Source: Argentina anserina (Eukaryota; Streptophyta; Magnoliopsida; Rosales; Rosaceae). From it: a stretch of 64,000 nucleotides of DNA. Positions within the stretch are counted from its first letter, which is position 1. Each line of letters starts with the position of its first letter. Of this stretch, positions 33,495-45,892 are shown one piece after another. The translations under genes and the position numbers were made by a program. The notes beneath the pieces were generated by a model. That model was not told where the DNA came from. It saw only the letters and a program-made list of their open reading frames with translations, and ran no database searches. The stretch is from positions 12,721,395 to 12,785,394 of the forward strand of contig NC_065878.1 of the NCBI RefSeq assembly GCF_933775445.1. Reading direction: 5' to 3'.

Positions 33495-34650
33495 TTGGCG
33501 TATGTCCTATTTTTTCGCTTATTTACTCGACTGCCACTGAGTATAATTATTTTTTCCCTCATTCCTTTCTTCTCTTCTTCTATTACTCTCCATGTATCTC
33601 GCTTTCTTTGTTATTCTCTCCACTTAAACCAATTCTAAAAACTCTAATTTGCTTACAATCAGGTCCTAAATTAATATACTACTGTCAAGAAATAGTTCAA
33701 CTCACGGCAGCGTGCGAGTATCGTAACCTAGTTGGATATAATCAATTATATAATTCATATACAATAGCCTCACGTCCCGCGTCATCGATTGCACGTGAAT
33801 CTACTGTGAATGTTACCTGAAATTAAGGTGGTTATTCTTCACGTTTATGAAGCCTTTCAAGTTTCATCCATCTCTCTCTTCAACCATGTCTTCTTCTGTA
33901 ATTTTTTTCTCCATTCATATGAAGATTATGTTCCTATAAATTGATCAATAAAGTGATGGTAATATTTTTACTGGGACTCAGTAACATGTTTACTAGAGGT
34001 CAATAATTTATTATTGGACGATACTAGGGGTTAGTAACATAGTTGTTAGGTGTCAGTTCATAATTATTGGGTGTCAGTAACAAAAGTATTGGGGGTTAGT
34101 GATTTCGGCGACGGGTTATCAGATTTTGAATTTCGATGACCGGTGACTTGAAATTTATTATAAGTTACTAAGGTTTAGTTATTCCGGCGTCCCATGGCCA
34201 GAGTCCGGTGGACGGTGGCTAAAGCCCCCCAAACGGTGACCGGAGTCCGGCGAATGATGGCCCCAAAGTCTCTTTCTATAATAGGTGTGAGGGTAAAATC
34301 ATCTTAAAGTGTATGTTTAGTGGAAATGTGTTGATTTGGGTAAATTGTAAGTTACCTTGTGTTGAAATGGGCACAACGGAGGTCAAATTAATACTAAATT
34401 GACATTTTTCCTAAAATAATACCTATCTTTGTACTTCAAATTAGTGATCGAGTACGATAAGAGCAAGTAATAGATCACTACTATCATTTGGTAGCGAGAT
34501 TATATAATTTTATTGTTGCACTCTTTTTTTTATCACTAGTGTGTGAGTATGGAGATATGAGCTTTTCTCTGTAATTTTGACTTATGTATTTGGGCTTTTA
34601 TCTTTGTATTTTAGTAGGCAACCCAAACATCCGGCCTGCCAAGTGTTATA
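33495..34650. other. Intergenic, nothing recognised
   Basis: Contains loosely repeated GGTGTCAGTAACA/GGGTCAGTAAC phrases at 33970-34090 and GGCCGGAGTCCGG-like words at 34190-34260. No genes or element ends could be supported. Confidence 0.5.
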
Positions 34651-34658
34651 CCGTCACT

Positions 34659-35205
34659 CAATATTCGAAATATCAGATATATCGGCCGATATATCGTTGA
34701 TATTTCGAATTCGATACGATAAGGGCATATCGGTCAAAATTTATCGGTTGACGCAGAAATGATGGTCAACGGTCAAATATCGGTCAAACTTTGATTTTTT
34801 TATTTTTCAATTTTTGTTTAATTTTTTAATATTTATTTTCTCTCTATTTTTTGAAAAACTTATATTTTTTTTTCATTTTTTCATATATATTTTTAATTTA
34901 TATATATTTTAAATATATATGATGAATTTCAAGTCTAAATAATTATTCTTAAATACCTATTTTTTATTATTAGATGTCGTTCGTGTACTTTAATTGTCAC
35001 AAAATCAAGTATTTATTTTTTTAATTTACTTAGTACTGTTTTTTTTAGTTTATTTGATACATATTAAAGTATATTTTTATAAATTTTATTCAAAATAAGC
35101 AAATTCGATAAAACCGGTATATATCGATATATCCCCGATATATCTCCGATATATCGTTTTACCCGTCGACCGATACGATACCGATAAGCGATATTTAGAC
35201 CATTG
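34659..35205. mobile_element. Non-autonomous hAT-type element rich in CGATAT
   Basis: Perfect 8-bp TSD CCGTCACT at 34651-34658 and 35206-35213. Imperfect terminal inverted repeats CAATATTCGAAATATC and CAATGGTCTAAATATC. Subterminal ATATCGG/CGATAT words occur on both sides around an AT-rich core. No transposase. Confidence 0.82.
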
Positions 35206-35213
35206 CCGTCACT

Positions 35214-35899
35214 TGTGTCAACAGAATAATGGCTCTACTTCTAGAGCTTGAAAGGAAGATTATTGGCGATCACGAGCATTTTGTTTTGAAGATGATGAAT
35301 AATTTCATTCAGATTGCAAACAAAACCCAAGGGAATGCCTCCACACGCCACCCGCTACCACATTTTCAGGGTAGACAAGGATTTATGGCACAAATGCCAA
35401 AGAGCACATATCCCGCCCACCTATCTAAGCAATAAACACCTTGCATAAGGACGACAATTCCATGATCAACATGGGAACAACAAGAAAAAAAAAACCAAAG
35501 CAAAAATGAAAACCAAACCGAAAGTTCAAAACAAAACATAACAAACGAAAAAGAAAGCAACTAACAGAGGCCATAGCCTCATAACTGTTCCTTGCCCTTG
35601 GAGCTAGGGGTAGGAGGTGCACTAGCATATAGGTATGCAAGAACCTGATCACCAGGGATCTTCTTTGGCTGACGAGGAGTCTTGCCAGCAACCATGGCCA
35701 ATGTTTTGATCCGATTTGGTTTCTTAAATTTTGGAGGAATATTTTTCAGATAAAACTAAAAGGACAGAAGATCCATCGGAATGGAATGGATGACAACAGC
35801 CCCATCATAATCCCGCGGCTACTGTGGGCGGCGCATGAGCGCCACGCGCGGCTGCGTGAGGGTGGCGCGTGAGCCCCATGCGCCGTCGTCTGCGGCGTC
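35214..35899. other. Intergenic, possible small coding relic
   Basis: On the - strand about 35595-35745 reads PPKFKKPNRIKTLAMVAGKT, then PRQPKKIPGDQVLAYL. It looks protein-like but I do not recognise it. Confidence 0.3.
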
Positions 35900-36737
35900 A
35901 CGTGAACAGTAATTGTGTGAACAATGTTTCAATGGTAATGAATCGTCGCCTGTGATTTTACATATCGTTTTTCTAAGCACTTTATCATGCTATTAGGTGA
36001 CCGCGAAACGAGTGAGGGAATCACTTTCGGTGTCCTGGAAGTTGCACGCAGGAAATAAGTGAGTAAATCTCACTATGACAAGTCTACCCTTGGCGGTGAC
36101 TCATATTTACGATTTTTTAAAAAGAGTGAACTGTGACATCTACATAATATAGTGGGTTGTGTATGTGTACAAAAATGGTAAATACGATACATATGTATGG
36201 GTTGCTATATTATATAATGTTACGGTTCTTATTTCAAAATGAGATTATATTGTGGTGACAATATTTATATTGTTGTACAAGAGTCTCTTGGTTGTAGTAC
36301 ATAAACATGTGTTGATTGTTATATTGTACGTTGTTTTAACATTGAGTCTTGCTAAAACGTTTTCTGGTGGTCGGACGTTGTTGGCAGTAATCGGAACCAA
36401 GCCTTGGCCCGGTGTCAGTTACGATTAGTTAGAGCTCTAATGGTGTAGGGGATAGTTCTGCAGGTGAGGATTAGCAGTTTCTGAGGGTTTACTCTGAAGA
36501 TTGCTGAAGATTTCTTTCTTCTGTTTGTGGTGATAATTGAGTGAATTTTACATTTCCATTTGTTATAATACTTGAAGTATAAACTGGTTATGTATTATTC
36601 AAGTCGACTGAGTCGTACTGTGAACTCAGTTTTGATACACTGTTACTATAAAATAATTTCAATATATTTGAGATTGTTTTAGAGTTTTCATGGTTTCGAA
36701 TTCGAATTTTTATCATTCGAATTTTGGGGCTGTGACA
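35900..36737 (+). repeat. Truncated gypsy-type LTR fragment
   Basis: This is the 3' part of the same LTR family as the solo LTR at 49113-51608: GTGACCGCGAAACGAGTGAGGG, then GGCAGTAATCGGAACC, then ATTTTTATCATTCGAA and a TGTGACA end. The 5' part is missing. Confidence 0.8.
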
Positions 36738-37197
36738 CTAACTTTAACCTAAGATTATGTGATTGTGTTGGTGTTGGTTTCTGTTATTCAATTGTGGAAC
36801 ACTAAACATATAGTCATTCAACTAAAAATGCAACCTAATTTTTACCAGGGTGGGTACTGATGTAATCTTTAACACAGATCAGTCTTTCGAAAAAAGGTGG
36901 ATACTGAGTAGCATCACAAAAATCTTTAAATTTATAATGATCCATAACATAATTGAGCGTGAAAAGACATAATCTTTACCTTTCTTTTTTGTGATAATCA
37001 TATGGTTGCACTTGATATCTATCACACGTACAGATATAAAATTCAAACCACAAAAAGATAAAATGAAGCGCTGTCCCGGTGGCATTTCACCCCCCAGAAA
37101 TTTTGTGGTGAAAGTCACACCTTCAACTAAAAGTCCTAAACTCTGTGCCACTCTCTATATTAGTTGCTTTGCCTCCAACCATTTTAATTAAACAGAT

Positions 37198-39317
37198 ATG
37201 GAGTTTTTCTACTTCATTTGCACCTGCACTATTTCAGTACTCTCTCTTTTCCTAACCTTCTTCTGTTATCTCATGCTCAAGATCTTCACAGGCAAATCCA
37301 TAGGAAACCCAACCTATGCACCAGTGAAAGGCACAGTCTTTCATCTGCTCTTCTACTACAACAAACTCTATGACTACCAAACCCGAGTGGCCAGAGGAAC
37401 CCCAACTCACCGGATTCTGGCCCCGGACTTCAGTTTATTATACACAACTGACCCAAGAAATATTGAACATGTTCTCAAGACCAACTTTGCATATTATTCA
37501 AAAGGGGTGTACAATCAGGAAATCATGTGTGATATTTTTGGCCAAGGGATTTTTATTGTTGATGGAGAAAAGTGGAGACACCAGAGGAAGCTTGCGAGCT
37601 ATGAGTTCTCAACGAGGGTTCTTAGAGATTTCAGCTGTTCTGTTTTCAGAAGAAGTGCTGCAAAATTGGTTAAAGTCATTTTTGAGTTTTCGGATTCAAA
37701 TGGGGTTTTTGATATGCAGGTGAGAAACCTTAGACCACAAGATTCATTTTTGTGTATTAGTCTTTATTTTGATAAATGAACAGAGTTAGACAGGACTCTG
37801 TTATACTTGTTCATGGTTTGCTTGATCATGTTGGTTAGCCGTTTAGGTATATACTTACCATTAATATATCAGAATATATTGTTTCATTTTTATGTGAACA
37901 ACATAAACCTTGCCGACACTTGAGTACTTTTTCTTGCATATGTTCGCTTCATTTGTAGGACTTGCTTATGAGGTGTACCTTGGATTCCATATTCAAAGTT
38001 GGATTTGGAGTAGAGCTAAATTGCTTGGAAGGGTCAAGAAAAGAAGGGATAGAATTCATGAAGGCCTTCGATGAGTCAACTGCTTTAACTTATTGGCGAT
38101 TTGTTGATCCTCTCTGGAAATTGAAAAAATTTCTCAACGTAGGTTCTGAGGCTACCCTTAGAAAGCATGTCAAAGTCATACGAGATTTTGTGCACCAACT
38201 TATCAAGAGCAAGAGAGATGTGCGAGCTGGCCAGAAACATAATGCAAGTGAAATTCTTAGAATTGTTTTTAGGGGAATTCTTAGAACTTTGCTCAATTGA
38301 GTTAATTCACTAATCATTGAAGTAAATCGTTGATTATTTTACTGATGAAATATAACATTTATGTCGTGTTACGTAGGATGACAAGGAGGACATTCTTTCA
38401 CGGTTTCTATTGGAGAGTGAAAAGAATCCAGAGGAAATGAACGATAAATATCTAAGTGATATCATTCTGAATTTTATGATTGCTGGGAAAGATTCAAGTG
38501 CTAATACACTCTCATGGCTCTTGTACATTCTCAGCAAGAACCCTCTAATACAGGAAAAAGTTTCACAAGAAGTTAGGTATGTTGTTGGTCTGAATCATGG
38601 AGCTAATGTCGACGAATTTGTGGCCAGTATAACTGATTCAACTCTTGAACAAATGCATTATCTTCATGCAACACTAACGGAGACCTTGAGGCTATACCCT
38701 GCTGTTCCTGTGGTATGCATACTCAAAGTTCCCATAAAAATCTTGTAATTTACTAATTCCAATTGTACTTATGAAAGCTATGTCTTAATCTTGCTTTCTA
38801 CTCTAAGGATGGGAGGTGTGCAGAGATAGATGACATTCTTCCTGATGGCTTCAGAGTGAAAAAAGGAGATGGAGTAAACTACATGACCTATGCCATGGGC
38901 AGGATGACTTATATCTGGGGAAAAGATGCAGAGGATTTCCGACCAGAAAGATGGCTCAAGGATGGAATTTTCCAGTCTGAATCATCTTTCAAATTTGTCG
39001 CTTTTCATGTATGTGTCATACATTCTGTTTCTTGTTGGTCACATATATTAACCATCCAAACAATCACCAGTACGTTGTTTTACCGGTGCTATTTGCAGGC
39101 CGGTCCACGGATCTGTCTAGGGAAGGATTTTGCTTACCGGCAGATGAAGATCGTAGCAATGGCTCTTCTTTATTTCTTCCGCTTCAAATTGGCCGATGAA
39201 GCAAAAGAAGTAAACTACCGGACCATGTTCACCCTTCACATTGATGGCAGTCTTCCCATGCTTGCAGTTCGAAGGACAATGGACTCATATAAAGGTAAAT
39301 CGATCACATTTGTATAG
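37198..39317 (+). CDS. Cytochrome P450, CYP704 family (704C1-like), gene 2
   Basis: Exons are 37198-37719, 37959-38243, 38377-38712, 38808-39008 and 39099-39317, all junctions in phase 0, giving 520 residues. Intron 2 starts GCAAGT where the paralogues have GTAAGT/GTAAGC, so it must be spliced as a GC-AG intron. The I-helix reads AGKDSS (305-310): the oxygen-activating Thr309 of its paralogues is Ser. ETLR (371-374), PERW and the haem loop [10 protein letters not shown] (Cys454) are intact. The C-terminus is about 10 residues longer than in genes 1, 3 and 4 (SYKGKSITFV). An N-terminal membrane anchor is present. Function is inferred as for the other CYP704 genes. Whether the two unusual features reduce activity cannot be told from sequence. 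Confidence 0.93.
38244..38376 (+). other. GC-AG intron in CYP704 gene 2
   Basis: Donor AAT|GCAAGT, acceptor ACGTAG|GATGAC. Use of this intron restores the conserved [13 protein letters not shown] join. Only the second base differs from the ideal GTAAGT donor, as is usual for functional GC-AG introns. Confidence 0.85.
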
Positions 39318-40120
39318 TTGATCCCACCTGATGTCTACATATGGTATTACGTACAGGTACCATGTAAACTAGTTCATCTGTACTCTCTTTCTTTTGAGAG
39401 TATGTACGTTGGTAATACTGTAATTATAAGTGTTACTTGAGTGTCAAGCTTTATTGAGCTGTGAGTTTGTAACTAAACCCTCTATTAAGATGTGTACGAG
39501 ATTACCATCCATGAATATCGATCAGAAGATCACAAGCTTATGTGTTATGACAGCTGATCGATTCGATCTAATTTCAATCGATTTATGATTGACGGGCCCT
39601 GCTTCTAAGAAATGGGACATAAAAGAACACATATCATTGGATTTTGGATCGTCCTTTTGTCCGGTACTCATTGTCTTCTTTGCACAATCACACAATGTCA
39701 TCTATGCCTCGTTCATAATACGAAATTCGACAGTAGATTAAGTTTAAGGAAACTTCAATACTCTAAAACATCACCATCAAGTTTACCAAGTTCACCAGGG
39801 CACACTACGACTAATTTGGTACCGTGCAACTGTTTTTTGGTAAATAAAATTCCACAAATGACACGACGATTGAGTAGGTGAGAGATAATTAAGAGAGGAT
39901 CCTGATCTTTGCAACATCAATCTTTGCCAAAAGACAACAGCTAATTAACATCACATATGAGCAGAAACGTGATCAACTACTTGGATAATTATGTTTGGAT
40001 GAAATCAAACAAATGAATACGAAAATAAGAATTTTCAACGTAAGAATAAACCCCATCGATGTCTTTCAATCTCTTTATATCCTCTCCCCATCCCATTTCC
40101 TCCAATCATCCCAAACAAAA

Positions 40121-40707
40121 ATGGAGTTTCTCTATCTCCTCCTCATTCTCATACTTTTGCCACTCTTCCTCTTCGCAGCCTTCATCTCGTTTCTCATACT
40201 CAGACTCTACACAGGCAAGTCCATCAAAGACCCAAACTACCCACCAGTAAAGGGCACCGTCTTCCACCAGCTCTTATACTTCAACACACTCTACGACCAC
40301 GAAGCCGAAGTCGCTAGAGAAAACCCTACTTTTCGGCTACTCGCGGCGGACCACAGTGCAATATATACTTGCGACCCAAGAAACATCGAGCACATGCTCA
40401 AAACCAGATTTGCTGATTACGTGAAAGGGGAGTATAGCCAGACTATTGTGAGGGATGTTTTTGGGAATGGGATATTTAATGTGGATGGAGACAAGTGGAG
40501 GAAGCAGAGGAAGCTTGCAAGTTTCGAGTTTTCGACCAGGGTTTTGAGGGATTTTAGCTGTTCTGTTTTTAGGAAAAGTGCTGCCAAAATTGTCAGAAAG
40601 GTTTCTCAGTTTTCAGAATCCAGTGAGGTTTTTGATATGCAGGTTAGTAATAATGTACAAATTCATTACCCCTTGTTTGTAGATTTCTAATGATGATGAT
40701 GATGATG

Positions 40708-40745
<38 letters not shown>

Positions 40746-42710
40746 CTGAAATTAGGGTGTCTAATTGTCTATCACAATGTCACTCCATAAAAATGCTTCA
40801 TGCTTTACCTTTCATAATCCCCCTTTAATTTTTAATATCAATATATCATTTTTATATGTTGATTGTGATATCTTAGCTTTGTGGAACATAGAAATAGCTA
40901 AGCAATTACATCTTTCATCCTGCATCTGGAAACAGAACATGGATGAGAATACAATAATTAAGAAGTTTTTTTTTTTTGATATAGAGTACTTACTTTCTTG
41001 CGTATGATTGTGAATGAAGGATTTTCTTATGAGATGCACATTGGATTCCATATTCAAAGTTGGATTTGGAATAGAACTAAATTGCTTGGAGGGGTCAAGC
41101 AAAGAAGGGCTAGCTTTCATGAAGGCGTTTGATGAGTCAACTGCTATGACCTATCGGCGATATGTTGATCCATTCTGGAAATTGAAAAGATTTCTCAACA
41201 TTGGTTCTGAAGCCACCCTTGGAAATTATGTAAAAGTCATTCATGGCTTTGTGCACCAACTTATCAGTACAAAGAGGACATTGCTGGCTAACCAGAAACA
41301 TGGTGTAAGTGAACTCTATCATTTTTGCTTTACTTTTCTGTCATTTGTACTCTTTTGTGCCTGTGTATCGGTGAGCTAGAGCATTTTCTCTTAATTTTAG
41401 TAATAAATCATCATCTCATGATATGGATGTTATTTTGACTGGAGCTCTGTAGTAAATTAGATGTTTGTGGCAATATGTAATGGGATTGCCTTGCATGATG
41501 TTTGTCTTCTCTCTAACTTCTAATCCTATGTCTGCTATAAATTTCATAGAATGACAAGGAGGACATACTGTCACGGTTTCTACTCGAGAGTGAGAAGAAT
41601 CCGGAGGAGATGAATGATAAATATCTAAGCGACATAATTCTGAATTTCATGATTGCTGGGAAAGATACCAGTGCAAATACACTCTCATGGTTCTTCTACA
41701 TGCTCAGCAAAAACCCTCTAATACAAGAAAAAGTTTCACGAGAAGTGAGGGATGTTGTTTGTCTGGATCATGAAGCCAGCATTGATGAATTTGTGGACAA
41801 TATAACGGATGCAGCTCTTGAACAAATGCACTATCTTCATGCTGCATTAACAGAAACCTTGAGGCTATATCCAGCAGTTCCTATTGTATGTGTACTTCAA
41901 TTTTTTTTGCCAGTTACTTTTTATTCTAGTATTCGGATGAACGTGATGCTTGTCATAAATGTCTGAAGTTTAAAAGAGCACAGATTCAAAGGTCTAATAT
42001 CAAATCAGTGAAGTCTTATGATTTTTGAGCTTCAGTAAACCCAATATAGATTGACCTGCATATCTAAAGGTGACATAGAAGTAACACCTACCAAAAATCA
42101 CTAATTTTAGGGCAATTTCAAATGCTTGAGGAAGGTTACTAGGTTAGGTGATGAATTTGAAATCTTAATCATGATGACTTTCGTATCAGTGACTGTCATT
42201 CGTGACATTATTGATATTTTTTTCATTGATCTTTTCGTTCTGCAAGGATGGTAGACATGCAGAGGTAGATGACATTCTTCCTGATGGCTTTAGGGTGAAA
42301 AAAGGAGACAGTATTAACTACATGAATTATGCCATGGGCAGAATGCCTTACATTTGGGGAAAGGATGCAGAGGAGTTTAAACCTGAAAGATGGCTCAACA
42401 ATGGAATTTTCCAGCCGGAATCACCTTTCAAATTTGTTGCATTTCATGTTCGTGTCGTCTCTTATTTTTCTTATCTAACACATATACCAACCACCAGACT
42501 CTTAATAGCTTTACTCGTGCGCAGGCTGGTCCTCGGATCTGTCTGGGGAAGGACTTTGCTTATCGACAGATGAAGATAGTAGCAATGGCTCTTCTTTTCT
42601 TCTTCCGCTTCAAATTGGCTGATGAAACAAAAAATGTGACCTATAGAACCATGTTCACCCTTCACATTGATGGAAGTCTTCCTTTGGTTGCACTTCCCAG
42701 GAAAACCTGA
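40121..42710 (+). CDS. Cytochrome P450, CYP704 family (704C1-like), gene 3
   Basis: Exons are 40121-40642, 41020-41304, 41550-41885, 42247-42447 and 42525-42710, giving 509 residues. The Met at 40121 is chosen because it aligns with the paralogue starts and begins the hydrophobic anchor; an in-frame Met 42 codons upstream adds no conserved residues. AGKDTS (305-310), ETLR (371-374), PERW and [10 protein letters not shown] (Cys454) are intact. Intron 1 holds a (GAT)n(GA)n microsatellite, and its acceptor (GAATGAAG|GATTTT) has a poor pyrimidine tract, so splicing there may be less efficient. The gene begins 804 bp after gene 2. Predicted role: ER-bound monooxygenase of the CYP86 clan, substrate unknown. 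Confidence 0.94.
40687..40741. repeat. Compound (GAT)n(GA)n microsatellite in gene 3 intron 1
   Basis: About eight GAT/ATG units run into about fourteen GA units, shortly after the exon 1 donor. Confidence 0.95.
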
Positions 42711-43177
42711 TCAGTTACCATATATGAAGAAAAATAATGTCACTTTGGTAATTATTATGACAATAGAGAGTGAATAATGTTAATATTTATGTAAATTAGA
42801 GGATATATATATTATATTCTCTTGCTGGAGTGTGAATGATATATTGATATATTATATACTGTGATCTTGAATCCTGAACCAGGTCAACTGTTGTAGTTTC
42901 ATTGCTGATGAGATACCCTCCCAGGTCTATAATTTGCAATAATCTAATGTTTCATAGTTTTTTTTTTATTACTCAATAATTTCATTAATCAACATCAGCC
43001 GATCAGTATATGCTAATATATAATCTTTTGATATTTTCTATTGCATTCTTCACTTCTTTCAATATATTTTTCATGGAGATAAGCAACTCTTTCAATAAAT
43101 CTTTTGATCTTTTCTACTACCTTTCTTTCTCACTATCTATATATTACTTTGTCTTCCTCAATCTTGTTTAGAGAAAG

Positions 43178-45629
43178 ATGGTTATTCTCTATTTCCTCTT
43201 TGCTTTCACAGTTCTGTTACTATTTCTCTTCATAACTTTCTTGTCTTCCCTCATACTCAAAGTCTTCACAGGCAAGTCCATCAGAGACCCAAGCTACCCG
43301 CCTGTAAAAGGCACAGTTTTTCATCAGCTCTTATACTTCACCAAGCTATATGACCACCAAACCCAAATCGCCAGAGACACCCCAACTTACCGCCTTCTTG
43401 CTCCTGTTGGCAGTGCTGTATACACATGTGATTCACGAAATATAGAGCATGTCCTAAGAACCAAATTTTCCAGTTATACTAAAGGTGCATATAATGAACT
43501 TATCATGGGTGATACTTTTGGTCATGGGATATTTGTTGTTGATGGAGAGAAGTGGAGGCAGCAGAGGAAGCTCGCGAGCCTGGAGTTTTCAACTAGGATT
43601 CTTAGAGATTTCAGCTGTTCTGCGTTTAGAAGAAATGCAGCAAAACTGGTTAAAGTTATTCATGAGTTTTCAGATTCCAATTGTGCTTTTGATATGCAGG
43701 TGAGTGATCTGAAACTGGTTATAGTAAATATTCTTTGATTTTTAGTCAATTCTTTTTTGTTTGTCTAATGAGGTTTGTCAGATAGTCATAGTGTTTAGGT
43801 GATGATAAAAATAAGAATAAAAATATGTCATGCATATATTTAGTGATTGATTTAGTCTGGCTACCGGTTTAGAGTTGTCCTCTGATGCTCCCAAGTCCCA
43901 AGTCCATTTTTTATTTAGACTGGTATTCAAAGCATGCTGAGGAAGATATATTGAAGCAGTTAAGGCATTCATCACAGTTGCTTCCAAAAAATCAAATTCG
44001 TAGTGATCAACTAATCAAATAGCCTAAAGAAGCTTGACTTTGAAGTTTGAATTCTTAGATCCAGTGTAAAGAAATTACTCTCTTTTTTGCATATGAATCA
44101 TATGATTAAATGATTCTTTGCAGGACTTGCTTATGAGGTGTACCTTGGATTCCATATTCAAAGTTGGGTTTGGAATAGACCTGAATTGCCTAGAGGAGTC
44201 GAGCAAATCAGGGTTAGGATTTATGAAGGCTTTTGATGAGTCAACTGCTCTAACTTACCGGCGATATGTTGATCCATTCTGGAAAGTTAAACGATTTCTC
44301 AATGTTGGTTCTGAGGCCAGTCTTAGAAAGTATCTCAAAGTCATTAATGATTTTGTGAATAATATAATCAGAAAAAAGAGGAAATTGCTAGCTGGGGAGA
44401 AATCTGGTGTAAGCAAATTTTTGCTTTCACATTCTCTTTGCAATGCCATTGATTCTGTGTGAATAACAAATATTGCATTCCAATTTTATCCTGCATTAAC
44501 ATCTTTCATACAAGAGTGATATGAATTTCTAAGCCAACTAAACATTCACTGGCTGATATCTTGAATTTCCACTCCTACCAAAGGTTGCACAAGTAGTACT
44601 TGATGAAGATCTTGACTATTTATAATTTATTAATGTTTCACAGATTGACAAGGATGATATATTATCAAGGTTCCTCGTGGAAAGTGAGAAGGATCCGGAA
44701 CAAATGACTGACAAATATCTAAGTGATATAGTTCTGAATTTTATGATTGCCGGCAAAGATACAAGTGCAAATACACTCTCGTGGTTCTTCTACATGCTCA
44801 GCAAGAACCCTCTAATGCAGGAAAAAGTTGCACAAGAAGTGAGGGATGTTGTTGGTCTGGATCATGAAGCCAACATTGATGAAGTTGTGGCCAATATAAC
44901 TGATGCAGCTCTTGATAAAATGCACTATCTTCACGCTACTCTAACTGAGACTTTGAGGCTATATCCTGCAGTTCCCCAGGTACGTACGTATAGCTATGTA
45001 TATATACTTAAAGTTCTAATGGAACAATTCCACAAGGAACTCTTGTAACTGTTTTTGAAGAAGTTGAACTTTTAATCTTTTTATTACATGCCAAAGTTAT
45101 CATGAATTGAAAACTGTGTATCTGTGTCTTACCTTAAGGATGGGAGATCTGCGGAGACAGATGACATTCTTCCTGATGGTTTTAAAGTGAAAAAAGGAGA
45201 TCGAATAACCTACATGGCCTATGCCATGGGAAGAATGCCTTACATCTGGGGAAAAGATGCTGAGGATTTCCGACCTGAAAGATGGCTCGAGAATGGAATT
45301 TTCAAGCCGGAGTCGCCTTTCAAATTCGTGTCCTTTCATGTTCGTATCACATTATCATCATTTTCTAGCTATAATATCTAATGAGGCAGTACCTATCATC
45401 CTCATAGTCAGTCTCCCTTGTGCTGTTGCAGGCAGGGCCTAGGATCTGTCTAGGGAAGGACTTTGCTTACCGACAGATGAAGATAGTAGCAATGGCTCTT
45501 CTCTGGTCCTTCCGCTTCAAATTGGCTGACAAAATGAAGAATGTAACATATAGAACCATGTTCACCCTTCACATAGATGGCAGCCTCACTATGCTAGCAG
45601 TCCCAAGGGAATTTCGAGACATTTCATGA
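43178..45629 (+). CDS. Cytochrome P450, CYP704 family (704C1-like), gene 4
   Basis: Exons are 43178-43699, 44124-44408, 44644-44979, 45139-45339 and 45432-45629, all GT-AG and phase 0, giving 513 residues. Residues 4-28 form the membrane anchor, followed by [26 protein letters not shown] (305-310), ETLR (371-374), PERW and the haem loop [10 protein letters not shown] with Cys454 are all present. It starts 468 bp after gene 3, so the intergenic promoter space is short. It faces the B3 gene tail-to-tail with 263 bp between stop codons. Predicted to be an ER-anchored P450 of the fatty-acyl-oxidising CYP86 clan; the substrate cannot be inferred. Confidence 0.95.
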
Positions 45630-45892
45630 GCAAAACAGTATTGGAGCGAGTGTGAATGCTATTTCTATCTAAATCAGTGCATTGATGTATGTTATATTCT
45701 CTATCTCTTTGTCATTGATCAGATGAATCATTATGAAAGTTTAGAAACCACATGTAAGTTGCTTTCTACTTTCTCATACATTAAGAATAAAGTAAGAATA
45801 AAGTCATAAGCTTATGCATTATTATTAATGACACAATTATATTCTAGTTGAAAGCTTCACAAAATTTTCTCATTAAATTAATTAGGAGAAAA

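Noticed and set aside
39995..40120. Upstream in-frame Met giving CYP704 gene 3 a 42-residue N-terminal extension.
   Set aside because: The extension is polar and not conserved; the Met at 40121 aligns with the other three genes and starts the membrane anchor.
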